From Ilumatobacteraceae bacterium (GTDB taxonomy: Bacteria; Actinomycetota; Acidimicrobiia; Acidimicrobiales; Ilumatobacteraceae): DNA of 20,464 nt. The stretch covers positions 1 through 20,464 of the forward strand of contig JANRBC010000095.1 of NCBI GenBank assembly GCA_030727685.1, read 5' to 3'. Shown in pieces: positions 7,561 to 15,559 of the stretch. The position numbers were made by a program, and so were the translations under genes. The notes beneath the pieces were generated by a model. It worked only from the letters and a program-made list of their open reading frames with translations. It was not told where the DNA came from and searched no databases. The stretch's first letter is position 1; the number at the start of each line of letters is the position of its first letter.

Positions 7561-8046
7561 CTAACTCTCTGGATTTGCTTCGACCAGACACTCGACAATT
7601 CGTGCGTCAATAGCGTCAATCAAAACTAGTCCACGTTGCAACGGTGGCTCTTGCGCGCTGTAACACATCACTCGCCATGTTGGTCGACTTCGAAATCCAC
7701 GCCAAACTTGTTGGGCCGAAGCATGACCCACCGCAAAGCCAACTGCACGAGTTGCATGCACCAGCGCAAGTTTTTCGTCGACAGTCATTCGCCAAGAAGA
7801 AGAAAGCGAAAATAGACCCACGAGCGACAGCAATATGGCAGCGCCAAGAAAGCCATCGCTTACAAGCGCTGACTCACTGTCACGCTGCACAACCCACAGT
7901 GCAAAACTCAACGCAGCAATGACCAAATAGATCAAACCCGGAATTCGTCGTCGACTGTTGTCAGGAAACATATATGGGCCGACAAACGCCGTGACATTCA
8001 GGTCACTCGGCAACTCGTCACGTATCTCGTTGGGCGAATCAGACAT
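7561..8046 (-). CDS. Conserved two-TM membrane protein of unknown function
   Basis: I do not recognise this protein by name. Seen in 161 residues: an acidic, polar N-terminus (1-20), a short basic stretch NSRRR near 30, two hydrophobic segments (about 36-52 and 66-82), then a mixed strand/helix region with WRMTVDEKLALVHATRAVGFAVGH and QQVWRGFRSRPTWRV. The domain after the helices could be a small membrane-associated PH-like or similar fold, but that is speculation. The ATG at 8046 is preferred; a TTG one codon earlier (8049) is also open. It is 15 bases from the HIT gene and 9 from pgsA, so it belongs to the operon. The M. tuberculosis cluster has no gene at this place between the HIT gene and pgsA1, as I recall it. 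Confidence 0.75.
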   Translation of the reverse strand: MSDSPNEIRDELPSDLNVTAFVGPYMFPDNSRRRIPGLIYLVIAALSFALWVVQRDSESALVSDGFLGAAILLSLVGLFSLSSSWRMTVDEKLALVHATRAVGFAVGHASAQQVWRGFRSRPTWRVMCYSAQEPPLQRGLVLIDAIDARIVECLVEANPES

Positions 8047-8061
8047 CAAAGACCACGTTCA

Positions 8062-8565
8062 CTAATTTTGCGCCCAGGCTTTTCGAATTCGATCAGCGCT
8101 GACATCAAGCGCCTCGGGCAAAATTTTTGTATTGGCTGTAGTCACCATGAAATTTGTGTCCCCACCCCATCGGCCAACGATATGCACATGCAAGTGTTGT
8201 GCAATGCTGCCACCTGCGGCAGCACCAAGGTTGATGCCAACGTTCATGGCTTCGGGTTTGTACACCGACTTTAAGACCTTTACCGCATCAGTTACCGTTG
8301 CCCAAAGTTCTGAAGTCTCATCGTGAGTTAAATCTTCAAGTTCGGCAACCTCACGGTATGGCACAACCAAGAGATGGCCTGAGGTGTACGGAAATGCGTT
8401 CATTAACGCAAAAACTTTTTCTGCTCGATGCACGATGTAGCACTGCTCATCAGACATGCCGCTATTCAGAATCTGAGTGAAAACTGATTTGTCCGACTTT
8501 TTTTGTGCACCTTGACCGTGAACGACATAGTCGGCTCGCCAGCCATTCCAGAGTCGCTCTAACAC
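8062..8565 (-). CDS. HIT-family nucleotide hydrolase/phosphorylase (Rv2613c-like)
   Basis: HIT proteins cleave or phosphorolyse nucleotide substrates such as Ap4A through a histidine triad. Seen: the actinobacterial opening ERLWNGWRADYV (3-14), the nucleotide-binding segment with NAFPYTSGHLLVVPYR (56-71), NVGINLG (108-114), and the triad HLHVH at 124-128, with QHLHVHIVGRWGGDTNFM as its wider context. The catalytic His is the middle one, His126. The 167-residue length is usual. The mycobacterial orthologue by position, Rv2613c, is reported as an Ap4A phosphorylase, so that activity is plausible here. It lies 18 bases after thrS, and threonyl-tRNA synthetases are known to make Ap4A as a by-product, so the neighbourhood makes metabolic sense. 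The start is GTG at 8565, with GGGCGG a little upstream. Confidence 0.94.
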   Translation of the reverse strand: MLERLWNGWRADYVVHGQGAQKKSDKSVFTQILNSGMSDEQCYIVHRAEKVFALMNAFPYTSGHLLVVPYREVAELEDLTHDETSELWATVTDAVKVLKSVYKPEAMNVGINLGAAAGGSIAQHLHVHIVGRWGGDTNFMVTTANTKILPEALDVSADRIRKAWAQN

Positions 8566-8583
8566 GATCGACCGCCCGATTGA

Positions 8584-10569
8584 CTAAGCGACACTTTTTG
8601 TCTCGCCCACATCTGCTGAAAGTTGTCGAAGAAAGTCGTTCATCAGAACATCTCGACGCACATCGCCACCACGAGGATTAACCCCCACCGTTGAATTTGC
8701 AACATCGTCATCTCCGACAACCAACACATACGGAATTCGTTCGAGCTTTGATGCACGAATTCGCTTGCCAAGTTGTTCATCAGCAACAAGTTGATCGACT
8801 CGATACCCGCCTTCGATTAGTTGCTGAACAACTTTGGCCGCATATTCTTCGTGCGCAGAAGCCACGGCAAGCACACGCACTTGAACTGGCGCAAGCCAAG
8901 TCGGAAACGCTCCGCCGTAATGTTCGAGAAGCACGCCAAAAAACCGTTCGATCGAGCCGAACAATGCGCGATGCAACATGATCGGACGCTTTCGCGCATT
9001 ATCAGTTGCAATGTATTCGAGACCAAAGCGTTCTGGAAGGTTGAAGTCGCACTGAATCGTGCTCAATTGCCATTTTCTTCCGATCGCGTCTCGCACATCG
9101 ATGTCGATCTTTGGTCCGTAAAAAGCGGCGTCACCTGGGGCGACAGTAAATTGCAAACCGTGGCGGTTTAACGCCTCACGCAACGCGTCGGTTGCTTTTT
9201 GCCAGATTTCGTCAGAACCAACAGATTTGTCTACATTGCGCGTGCTGAGCTTGAAATCAAAATCATTGAATCCAAAGCGACGCAACACACTCAAAACAAA
9301 ATCAAGCAGCGAGGCAATCTCATCAGCCATCTGCTCTTCAGTACAAAAAATATGGCTGTCATCTTGCGTGAAACCGCGAATTCGCAACAGACCATGCAGA
9401 GTTCCTGCGCGTTCGTAGCGATATACCGTGCCCAGCTCGAACAAGCGCAATGGCAACTCTCGATAACTTCGTTGACGATCGCGGTAGATCAAGCAATGCA
9501 TCGGACAGTTCATCGGTTTTGGATAATAAGTGCCGTTATCCATTTCCATTGGCGGATACATGCCGTCTTTGTAAAACTGCAAATGACCTGAAGTCTCAAA
9601 GAGATGCGCATTAGCCAAGTGCGGTGTAAACACAAACTTGTAACCACCATTTTGATGACGTTCGCGACTGTAATCTTCCATCAATTTTCGAACGATGCCA
9701 CCCTTTGGATGCCAGACCGCCAACCCGCCACCCAGCTCTTGTGGAAACGACAGAAGATCCATTTCGACTGCGAGACGACGATGATCTCGCTTCTCTGCTT
9801 CTTCTAGTCGATGCAAGTGTTCAGCAAGTGCCGACTTCGACTCCCATGCTGTGCCGTAAATGCGCTGGAGCATCGGGCCCTTTTCATTGCCTCGCCAATA
9901 TGCGCCCGCAACTTTCATCAACGCAAAGTGACCAAGCCGACTCGTCGATGGCACATGAGGTCCGCGACATAAGTCAACAAAACTTTCACTGTTTCGATAA
10001 ACGCTGACCGCATCTGCACTGCCGGCTTCAAGCGCATCGACTGAATCGGCATCACCTTTTGTCACTCGTTGAATAATCTCGCATTTATATGGCTGATCTT
10101 TGAAAACCTTCAATGCATCGTCTGCCGACATTTCAGAACGCACAAACGGTTGATCAGCAGCAACGATTTGTTGCATGCGCTCTGTGATCGATACCAAGTC
10201 GGCGTCGCTGAAAGTTTTGTTGTTCGGCAACTCAAAGTCGTAGTAGAAACCGTCCTCAATTGCCGGACCAATAGAAAACTTTGAACCTTCAAAAAGTTGA
10301 ACAACCGCTTGAGCGAGCACATGCGCCGTCGAGTGACGCAAAACATGCCGACCGGCGTCTGAATCTGCAGTAACAATTGAAACTTGCGCCCCGTCAGCGA
10401 GTGCAACGCCAAGATCTGACTCGACGCCATTTACAACTGTTGCCACGGCAGCTTGTGCCAGACGCTTGCCAATTGACTGCGCTAGATCTAGACCTGTAGA
10501 ACCAGTCGGCAACTCTCGTACCGAGTCATCGGGCAGTCGAACTTTGATTACAGAACTATCGCTGGGCAC
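8584..10569 (-). CDS. thrS: Threonyl-tRNA synthetase
   Basis: ThrS charges tRNA(Thr) with threonine and edits serine mischarging. Seen in 661 residues: a TGS domain (about 7-67), the editing domain with HSTAH (79-83) and CRGPH (201-205), then the class II core. That core includes PMNCPMH with zinc-ligand Cys355, motif 2 with YRYERAGTLHG and RIRGFTQDDSH (about 383-406, His406 a second zinc ligand), motif 3 near MLHRALFGSIERFF, and a C-terminal anticodon-binding domain starting near WLAPVQVRVL. All parts are intact and the length is normal. The start is GTG at 10569, with AAGG very close upstream. Only 25 bases separate it from plsC, so there is no room for a T-box or other leader. It heads the conserved thrS-HIT-pgsA-patA order. 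Confidence 0.99.
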   Translation of the reverse strand: MPSDSSVIKVRLPDDSVRELPTGSTGLDLAQSIGKRLAQAAVATVVNGVESDLGVALADGAQVSIVTADSDAGRHVLRHSTAHVLAQAVVQLFEGSKFSIGPAIEDGFYYDFELPNNKTFSDADLVSITERMQQIVAADQPFVRSEMSADDALKVFKDQPYKCEIIQRVTKGDADSVDALEAGSADAVSVYRNSESFVDLCRGPHVPSTSRLGHFALMKVAGAYWRGNEKGPMLQRIYGTAWESKSALAEHLHRLEEAEKRDHRRLAVEMDLLSFPQELGGGLAVWHPKGGIVRKLMEDYSRERHQNGGYKFVFTPHLANAHLFETSGHLQFYKDGMYPPMEMDNGTYYPKPMNCPMHCLIYRDRQRSYRELPLRLFELGTVYRYERAGTLHGLLRIRGFTQDDSHIFCTEEQMADEIASLLDFVLSVLRRFGFNDFDFKLSTRNVDKSVGSDEIWQKATDALREALNRHGLQFTVAPGDAAFYGPKIDIDVRDAIGRKWQLSTIQCDFNLPERFGLEYIATDNARKRPIMLHRALFGSIERFFGVLLEHYGGAFPTWLAPVQVRVLAVASAHEEYAAKVVQQLIEGGYRVDQLVADEQLGKRIRASKLERIPYVLVVGDDDVANSTVGVNPRGGDVRRDVLMNDFLRQLSADVGETKSVA

Positions 10570-10594
10570 GCCTTCAGTCTAGATTGCGGCAGTT

Positions 10595-11329
10595 TTAGAT
10601 ATGGGTTCGATTATTGCTTGATCGCCTTGGCGCATAGTCGTATACATACTCTTGTTTTGTCAGTGCCTGAATTCGCACCATGATTTCATCTGTGAGTTCG
10701 CGCAATACTTCTGGCGAATCGGCACGCGATAAATATTTTTGGGTATCAATAGGCTCACCGATGACGATCTTGCAATGCTTTCCGAACTTTGGCATCACCG
10801 TGTCTGGTTTCATTATTTCGCTGGTGCCAGTTATGCCAACTGGGAAAACCGGGCAACCAAACTTCAGCGCCAAACGTGCCGCCCCAGTTCGACCCTTGTA
10901 AAGACGCCCATCTCGACTTCTCGTACCTTCAGGAAAGATTCCGAAAAGTTCGCCTCTCGACAACACAGCCTCAACTGAAGACATCGCCGCTGTTGCGCTT
11001 TCGCCACCAGAGCGATCAAGGGGAATCATGCCGATTTTCGTAAACAGCCAACGAGTCTTGAAAGAGTCCATGTACTCGCTTTTGCCCACCACCGACATGT
11101 TGCGCGGTGAGAAAGTGAGCAAAAATACTGAATCTAAGAAACTGATGTGGTTAGCGCACAATATCGCCGGACCATTAGTTGGAATCTGTTCGAATCCTTC
11201 TAACGAAAACTTCCAGAGTCGCGTGAAGAAAAATCTGCAGAACGGTCTGAAGCGAGTCTGAAACTTGGTGGCGCCAACATATTTTGATGGATCAAATTGC
11301 TTCGCACTTTTGATCTTCCGCTTAGCCAT
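10595..11329 (-). CDS. plsC: 1-acyl-sn-glycerol-3-phosphate acyltransferase (PlsC family)
   Basis: PlsC acylates lysophosphatidate to phosphatidate at the membrane, feeding CDP-diacylglycerol to enzymes such as PgsA. Seen in 244 residues: a basic N-terminus with a hydrophobic aromatic stretch (about 30-42), the catalytic HX4D motif NHISFLD (His61, Asp66), the block around KIGMIPLDRS (98-107), the phosphate-binding motif FPEGTRSRDG (132-141), and GCPVFPVGITGT further on. Length fits the family. Its ATG lies 2 bases after the mshC stop, and thrS follows after 25 bases. Acceptor specificity cannot be fixed from sequence; lysophosphatidate is the family norm. Confidence 0.93.
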   Translation of the reverse strand: MAKRKIKSAKQFDPSKYVGATKFQTRFRPFCRFFFTRLWKFSLEGFEQIPTNGPAILCANHISFLDSVFLLTFSPRNMSVVGKSEYMDSFKTRWLFTKIGMIPLDRSGGESATAAMSSVEAVLSRGELFGIFPEGTRSRDGRLYKGRTGAARLALKFGCPVFPVGITGTSEIMKPDTVMPKFGKHCKIVIGEPIDTQKYLSRADSPEVLRELTDEIMVRIQALTKQEYVYDYAPRRSSNNRTHI

Positions 11330-11331
11330 GT

Positions 11332-12456
11332 CTATATCTCTACACCTAACAATCGACTTGCCAAGGCGACACTATGACCAGACTTTGCGGCGTCATCAAG
11401 CACAGCAATTGCAGCCGGCACATTTAGGTCGTCATCAAGTGCGTTGCGAACTTCGTCAATACCGGCGCTTCCGTCACCCGCAGTAGCCTGCGACCAACTC
11501 TGCAAACGATTGTGCGCTTTAGGCATCGCTTCGGGCGTCCACTCCCACTCATGTCGATAGTGATTTGCGATCAACGCCAACCGAATTGCGCGCGGATCAT
11601 GTTGCTTGCGTAGACGATCGACAAACTCGAGATTGCCGAGACTTTTTGACATCTTGCTTCCGTTCATGAAGACCATCGCCACGTGCATCCAGTGTTTCAC
11701 GAACAGGTCACCAGTTGCAGCCTCAGATTGTGCACGCTCACATTCGTGATGCGGAAATATCAAGTCACTTCCACCACCGTGCAGATCAATTGTCGAGCCA
11801 AGTTCGCGCAATGCAAGTGCCGAACATTCAATATGCCAACCGGGACGACCAGGACCCCAAATTGTGTCCCAACTTGGCTCATGGGCCGCCGAGGGTTGCC
11901 ACAACACAAAATCAAGCGGATGGCGTTTATGCGGGTCTTCAATCTGCCCACCTCGTTCGGCTGCAAGTCGCATCATCGTGGGGTTGTCATAATTTGAAAC
12001 ACTGCCGAACGAACCGAACTTAGTCACATCGAAATAGACGCTCTGCCCCGCTTGATATGCAAAACCTTTTTCAATCACCATGCCAATGAACCCGCGAATG
12101 TCAGAGATCGCCGACGATGCACGTGGCTTACTGTAAACATCGAGAGCGTTTAGTGCCTTCATGTCGGCGTTGAACCGCGCCTCTTCGCCGGCGGCTAGAT
12201 CGAGATAGTGGACACCTAATTCGCGGGCTTTAGCAAAGAGCGGATCGTCAACATCGGTGACGTTGCGAACACACTTCACTGAGTGCCCAAGATCGATCAA
12301 ACGTCGTTGCAACACATCATAAGTAATAAAAGTGAACGCGTGGCCGATGTGAGTTGCATCGTACGGTGTGATGCCACATGTGTACATCAAAACCTGTTGG
12401 TCAGCAACAAAATCTACGACACGTTTTTTTGCCGTGTCATAAATCCTCAAGGTCAA
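11332..12456 (-). CDS. mshC: Mycothiol biosynthesis cysteine ligase MshC
   Basis: MshC joins cysteine, with ATP, to glucosaminyl-inositol in mycothiol synthesis. It is a relative of cysteinyl-tRNA synthetase. Seen (374 residues from TTG 12456): YTCGITPYDATHIGHA at 25-40 with zinc-ligand Cys27, DVDDPLF, GPGRPGWHIECSA with Cys211, FPHH with His236, and KMSKS at 268-272. CGITPYDATH and the final HYRHEWEW block are MshC-like, and the large C-terminal tRNA-binding part of CysRS is missing. The segment after FPHH (ECERAQSEAATG) is closer to CysRS. The frame is open upstream to 12597, but that stretch lies inside npdG and has no family-like sequence. TTG 12456 gives MTLRIYDTA, which matches the usual MshC opening, and it overlaps the npdG stop as TTGA. 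GGTGG lies a few bases upstream as a ribosome site. Confidence 0.9.
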   Translation of the reverse strand: MTLRIYDTAKKRVVDFVADQQVLMYTCGITPYDATHIGHAFTFITYDVLQRRLIDLGHSVKCVRNVTDVDDPLFAKARELGVHYLDLAAGEEARFNADMKALNALDVYSKPRASSAISDIRGFIGMVIEKGFAYQAGQSVYFDVTKFGSFGSVSNYDNPTMMRLAAERGGQIEDPHKRHPLDFVLWQPSAAHEPSWDTIWGPGRPGWHIECSALALRELGSTIDLHGGGSDLIFPHHECERAQSEAATGDLFVKHWMHVAMVFMNGSKMSKSLGNLEFVDRLRKQHDPRAIRLALIANHYRHEWEWTPEAMPKAHNRLQSWSQATAGDGSAGIDEVRNALDDDLNVPAAIAVLDDAAKSGHSVALASRLLGVEI

Positions 12457-13124
12457 ACCGAACCACCACGATCTGGTATGCCGGTGAGTCGAGGCGCGAC
12501 TCTCGTTTTGTAACGAACATTGAGTTGCAACAGCACAGCCGTAAATGCTTCGATCGCCAAAGCATTCGACAACGTTCCAGCATTTAGCGGACGGCAACCA
12601 GGAATTTTCGCAACGATCTCACTGACTGTCGCAGTTGCAACAGGATCGTCAGAGCAAATCAAAACATCACTATCAACTTCATGACCGAGTCGACCAAGTT
12701 CGGTTGCTGGCAAATGCTGAAACGCGGCCACGACTCGCGACAACGGAATCTCAGCCTGAACGTGGGCGGCGATACTTCCGCGCGGCGGAACTAAAGGTTG
12801 AAATTCTTTACCTACTCTCACGAGCGCGTTAGCCATTGTCACCACTATTTTTCCGGCCAAGTCTTGTGTGTGTTCGTTAACGACTGTCGCTGCTGAGTCC
12901 CAAGGGGTTGCAATTACTACTAATTCGCAGCGAGCTGCTTGATCGTTGTCCCCGCCCGAAATTTTCAGTTTGTAGTCCGGCCACTTTTTGATGAGCTCGA
13001 TGCAAACATCTTGCGCCTTTTTAGCATCGCGCGAGCCAAGAACTATCTCGTACCCAATAGATGCCAGTCGAAGACCCAACGCGCTACCCGCGGGACCTGT
13101 TCCGCCTAGCAAGCCAATGCGCAT
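12453..13124 (-). CDS. npdG: NADPH-dependent F420 reductase (F420H2:NADP oxidoreductase)
   Basis: This enzyme moves hydride between NADPH and coenzyme F420 and can supply F420H2 to LLM-class enzymes such as the one in this window. Seen (from ATG 13124): MRIGLLGGTGPAGSALGLRLA, a Rossmann loop at 5-11, GSRD near 30-33 for the NADP phosphate, ELVVIATPWD (about 71-80), and the C-terminal PGCRPLNAGTLSNALAIEAFTAVLLQLN block that is strongly typical of NpdG/Fno. About 223 residues is the usual size. A TTG three codons earlier (13133) is in frame but the Rossmann strand normally begins at or near this ATG. It is the first gene of the minus-strand run and overlaps mshC by 4 bases. Its promoter should lie in the 13125-13237 divergent gap. 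Confidence 0.93.
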   Translation of the reverse strand: MRIGLLGGTGPAGSALGLRLASIGYEIVLGSRDAKKAQDVCIELIKKWPDYKLKISGGDNDQAARCELVVIATPWDSAATVVNEHTQDLAGKIVVTMANALVRVGKEFQPLVPPRGSIAAHVQAEIPLSRVVAAFQHLPATELGRLGHEVDSDVLICSDDPVATATVSEIVAKIPGCRPLNAGTLSNALAIEAFTAVLLQLNVRYKTRVAPRLTGIPDRGGSV

Positions 13125-13237
13125 ACTTTGCAACGCTACCTATCTGCATACCAAGAAAACGAGTTATATATAGCCAGTAGCGACCGTGCAGTACCGCGCT
13201 CAGACAAAACCTAGTTAGACCAACTACCGTTGAATGT
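13125..13237. promoter_or_regulatory. Divergent intergenic region npdG / fabI
   Basis: This 113-base gap separates two divergent units and must carry promoters for both. For fabI (+) I see CAGACA (13201-13206, matching the GACA half of TTGACA), an 18-base spacer, and TACCGT (13225-13230), which places the start point at the GTG of fabI and implies a leaderless mRNA. For npdG (-) the AT-rich TATATA (13167-13172) is a possible -10 box, giving a leader of roughly 35 bases, with no clear -35. No strong dyad was found here. Confidence 0.4.
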
Positions 13238-14005
13238 GTGGGCATATTAGACGGAAAAAATATTGTCATTACAGGCGTGCTGACCGAAGCGTCGCTGGCT
13301 TTTGGAATTGCACAACTCGCACAGCGCGAGGGAGCAAAAATAGTTTTAACCGGCGCCGGTCGCGGTCTGTCGATAACCCAACGCGCGGCCAAGAAACTTG
13401 ATTCGCCCGTCGAAGTTGTCGAATTTGATGTAACCGTTGACGAACACACAGATAATGCAAGAGTTGCGATTCAGAAAATTCTTGGACGCGTCGACGGAGT
13501 CTTGCACTCAATCGGCTTTGCGCCTGCGGCTTGCCTCGGAGACGACTTTATGGCCGCAACATGGCAAGACGTATCTACTGCAATGCACATCTCGGCTTAC
13601 TCACTCAAAACTTTGGCTGATTCTTTCGTGCCTCTGATGACTTCGGGCGGCACGATCGTCGGACTTGATTTTGACAACACGGTCGCCTGGCCCGCGTATA
13701 ACTGGATGGGTGTGGCTAAATCTGCACTTGAAAGTACCAATCGATATTTAGCAAAGGCACTTGGGCCAAAAAACATTCGCTGCAACTTAATCGCTGCCGG
13801 GCCAATTCGCACGATGGCTGCAAAGTCGATTCCGTCATTCAGTGCATTTGAAGACATCTGGAGCGATCGCGCACCACTCGGTTGGGATGTCAACAATTCT
13901 GCTCCCGTCGCCCGCAGTGCGGTTGCATTATTGAGCGATTGGTTTCCGGCTACGACCGGCGAAATTATCCATGTTGACGGTGGCTTTCACTCGACGGGTG
14001 CGTAA
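13238..14005 (+). CDS. fabI: Enoyl-[acyl-carrier-protein] reductase, InhA-type FabI
   Basis: FabI uses NADH to reduce the enoyl-ACP double bond in the last step of each fatty-acid elongation cycle. Seen in 255 residues: the FabI-style loop ITGVLTEASLAFGIA at 11-25 instead of the ordinary SDR TGxxxGxG, LDFDNTVAWPAYNWMGVAKSALES (143-166 overall) with Phe145, Tyr154 and Lys161. These match the spacing of the InhA residues Phe149, Tyr158 and Lys165. RCNLIAAGPIRT (181-192), RAPLGW, LLSDWFPATTG and VDGG complete a very InhA-like C-terminus. The usual single FabI active-site pattern is intact. It starts at GTG 13238 with no ribosome site, fitting a leaderless transcript. The next gene, a subtilase, starts on the base after its TAA. 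Confidence 0.95.
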   Translation: MGILDGKNIVITGVLTEASLAFGIAQLAQREGAKIVLTGAGRGLSITQRAAKKLDSPVEVVEFDVTVDEHTDNARVAIQKILGRVDGVLHSIGFAPAACLGDDFMAATWQDVSTAMHISAYSLKTLADSFVPLMTSGGTIVGLDFDNTVAWPAYNWMGVAKSALESTNRYLAKALGPKNIRCNLIAAGPIRTMAAKSIPSFSAFEDIWSDRAPLGWDVNNSAPVARSAVALLSDWFPATTGEIIHVDGGFHSTGA

Positions 14006-15559
14006 TTGAAATTGGTATTACCAACTAGAAAACTAAGTTCGCTTTGTGTCGTCGCGGCAATTGCGTTCATCGGTGGCCATATTGCAGTTAGCCCGATTGC
14101 TAGTGCCTCGAACGATCCTGCTTTCAGTTCACAATGGGGACTTGATGTCGCAAACATCAATGAAGCCCAAACTATTTCAACCGGCGCCGGAGTCACCGTT
14201 GCGGTCATTGATTCTGGTTCTGGACCAAACCCAGATTTGTCACAAAATTTGCTTCCTGGACGGTCAATAGTTCGAGGTCGCATCGGTGACTTGTCAGCAG
14301 ATGTCGACACAGTTGGTCACGGAACTCATGTTGCTGGCATAATCGCCGGTCAGCGCGATAATGGAATCGGTATCAGCGGAATCGCCCCCGATGCAAAAAT
14401 TCTGCCGATACGAATTCTCGACTCTCGCGGGGATGGCTCAGAGAGCGATTTGGTTCAAGCGATTCGCCTAGCCGTCGAACAAGGTGTGAAGGTCATCAAC
14501 CTCTCGCTCGGTGGAAAGACTCAGACCATTGCGCTGCAGCTTGCACTCGAGTATGCCGAACTCAATAATGTTGTTGTAGTTGCCGCCGCGGGTAACGGTG
14601 GCCCCATAGCGAGCACCACATACCCTGCCGGCAACGATCTCACTCTTGCGGTAACTGCAATTGATCAAACATCGAACGCTCCATCGTTCAATCAGCGCGG
14701 CACTTACATTGATGTCGCAGCACCAGGCGTCAGCATTTGTTCGACTGTTCGCATTGACTCGAGCGCCGACCCTTCACGCAGATGCGCTGGGGCTGGCGAA
14801 CCATACGCGACTATGAGCGGCACATCTATGGCGGCGGCATTTGTAAGTGGCGTGGCAGCGCTGATCTACAGCGTTCGACCAGATTTCACTGCAGCACAAG
14901 TGCGCGAGATAATCACCACCACGGCAAAAGACATCGGCGCCGAGGGACGAGATGAAACTTTTGGAGCAGGCCTGATAGATGCTTACGCAATTTTCAAAGC
15001 CCTCGGATATTTTCCTGACAATATTGTCTTTCCGACCGTTTCATCACTCGGACGAGTTGGCCAAGAATCTGTCGGGGGCACCGTGCAGATTCCTGCAAGC
15101 GAAAGACTGCAGTGGTATCGCTGCTTATCACCCGGTGATGCAACACTTGAGATACCGATCGACTGCTTAGCGATTTCTCAAGCACAGAAAAACACATATG
15201 TTCCGACGCGCAAAGACATTAAATCTTTTCTGCGGTTCGGAACTTTGATCTCTGTCGGTGGCACTCCGCAAATGCGTTTTTCGGCTACAACCCCGAGGAT
15301 TTCGGCAATCTGGACGACAATTTCGACGGTCGAGCGAAGTGCAAATGTTGCTATTGCTGAACTCGTCGGCAGCGCTTCGAAAGGCAAAATTACAACTCGC
15401 GTCGTTACCGGACCATGCAAAATTGTAAAAAAAGTTTTAGTACCAACCGGTGATGGCCAATGCATACTGCGCATTGTTGCTGACGCCAAAGCTCCGTACA
15501 GACGACTAACTCAAACTGTCGTTCTAGAAATCGTTACCAAAAATGAAGCTACGACTTAA
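14006..15559 (+). CDS. Secreted S8 family serine peptidase (subtilase) with C-terminal repeat-like domains
   Basis: This is a predicted extracellular subtilisin-like protease. Seen in 517 residues: a signal peptide (basic start, hydrophobic 11-30, likely cut near ASAS at 32-35), then the catalytic domain with Asp69 (VAVIDSGSG), His105 (GHGTHVAG), oxyanion Asn197 (AAAGNGG) and Ser274 (GTSMAAAFVSG). Only about 15 residues separate the signal peptide from the catalytic core, so there is no I9 prodomain. After about 340 come two short modules: one with WYRC and later TYVPTRKDIKSFLRFGT (about 369-412), resembling repeats in actinobacterial surface proteins, and one around 468-512. Mature Cys occur as three pairs (245/260, 373/387, 471/486), one pair per domain. 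No C-terminal membrane segment is seen, unlike mycosins. The TTG start abuts the fabI stop. Confidence 0.88.
   Translation: MKLVLPTRKLSSLCVVAAIAFIGGHIAVSPIASASNDPAFSSQWGLDVANINEAQTISTGAGVTVAVIDSGSGPNPDLSQNLLPGRSIVRGRIGDLSADVDTVGHGTHVAGIIAGQRDNGIGISGIAPDAKILPIRILDSRGDGSESDLVQAIRLAVEQGVKVINLSLGGKTQTIALQLALEYAELNNVVVVAAAGNGGPIASTTYPAGNDLTLAVTAIDQTSNAPSFNQRGTYIDVAAPGVSICSTVRIDSSADPSRRCAGAGEPYATMSGTSMAAAFVSGVAALIYSVRPDFTAAQVREIITTTAKDIGAEGRDETFGAGLIDAYAIFKALGYFPDNIVFPTVSSLGRVGQESVGGTVQIPASERLQWYRCLSPGDATLEIPIDCLAISQAQKNTYVPTRKDIKSFLRFGTLISVGGTPQMRFSATTPRISAIWTTISTVERSANVAIAELVGSASKGKITTRVVTGPCKIVKKVLVPTGDGQCILRIVADAKAPYRRLTQTVVLEIVTKNEATT

Noticed and set aside
10570..10594. A T-box or other leader before thrS
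   Set aside because: Only 25 bases separate plsC and thrS, and no structured leader could fit.
11332..12456. Cysteinyl-tRNA synthetase (cysS) as the identity
   Set aside because: The CGITPYDATH motif, the HYR.EWEW block and the missing C-terminal tRNA-binding domain fit MshC better; the CysRS-like patch is reported as a finding.
12457..12597. N-terminal extension of the MshC frame up to 12597, giving 421 residues
   Set aside because: These 47 codons lie wholly inside npdG, encode no family-like sequence, and the TTG at 12456 gives the normal MshC opening.
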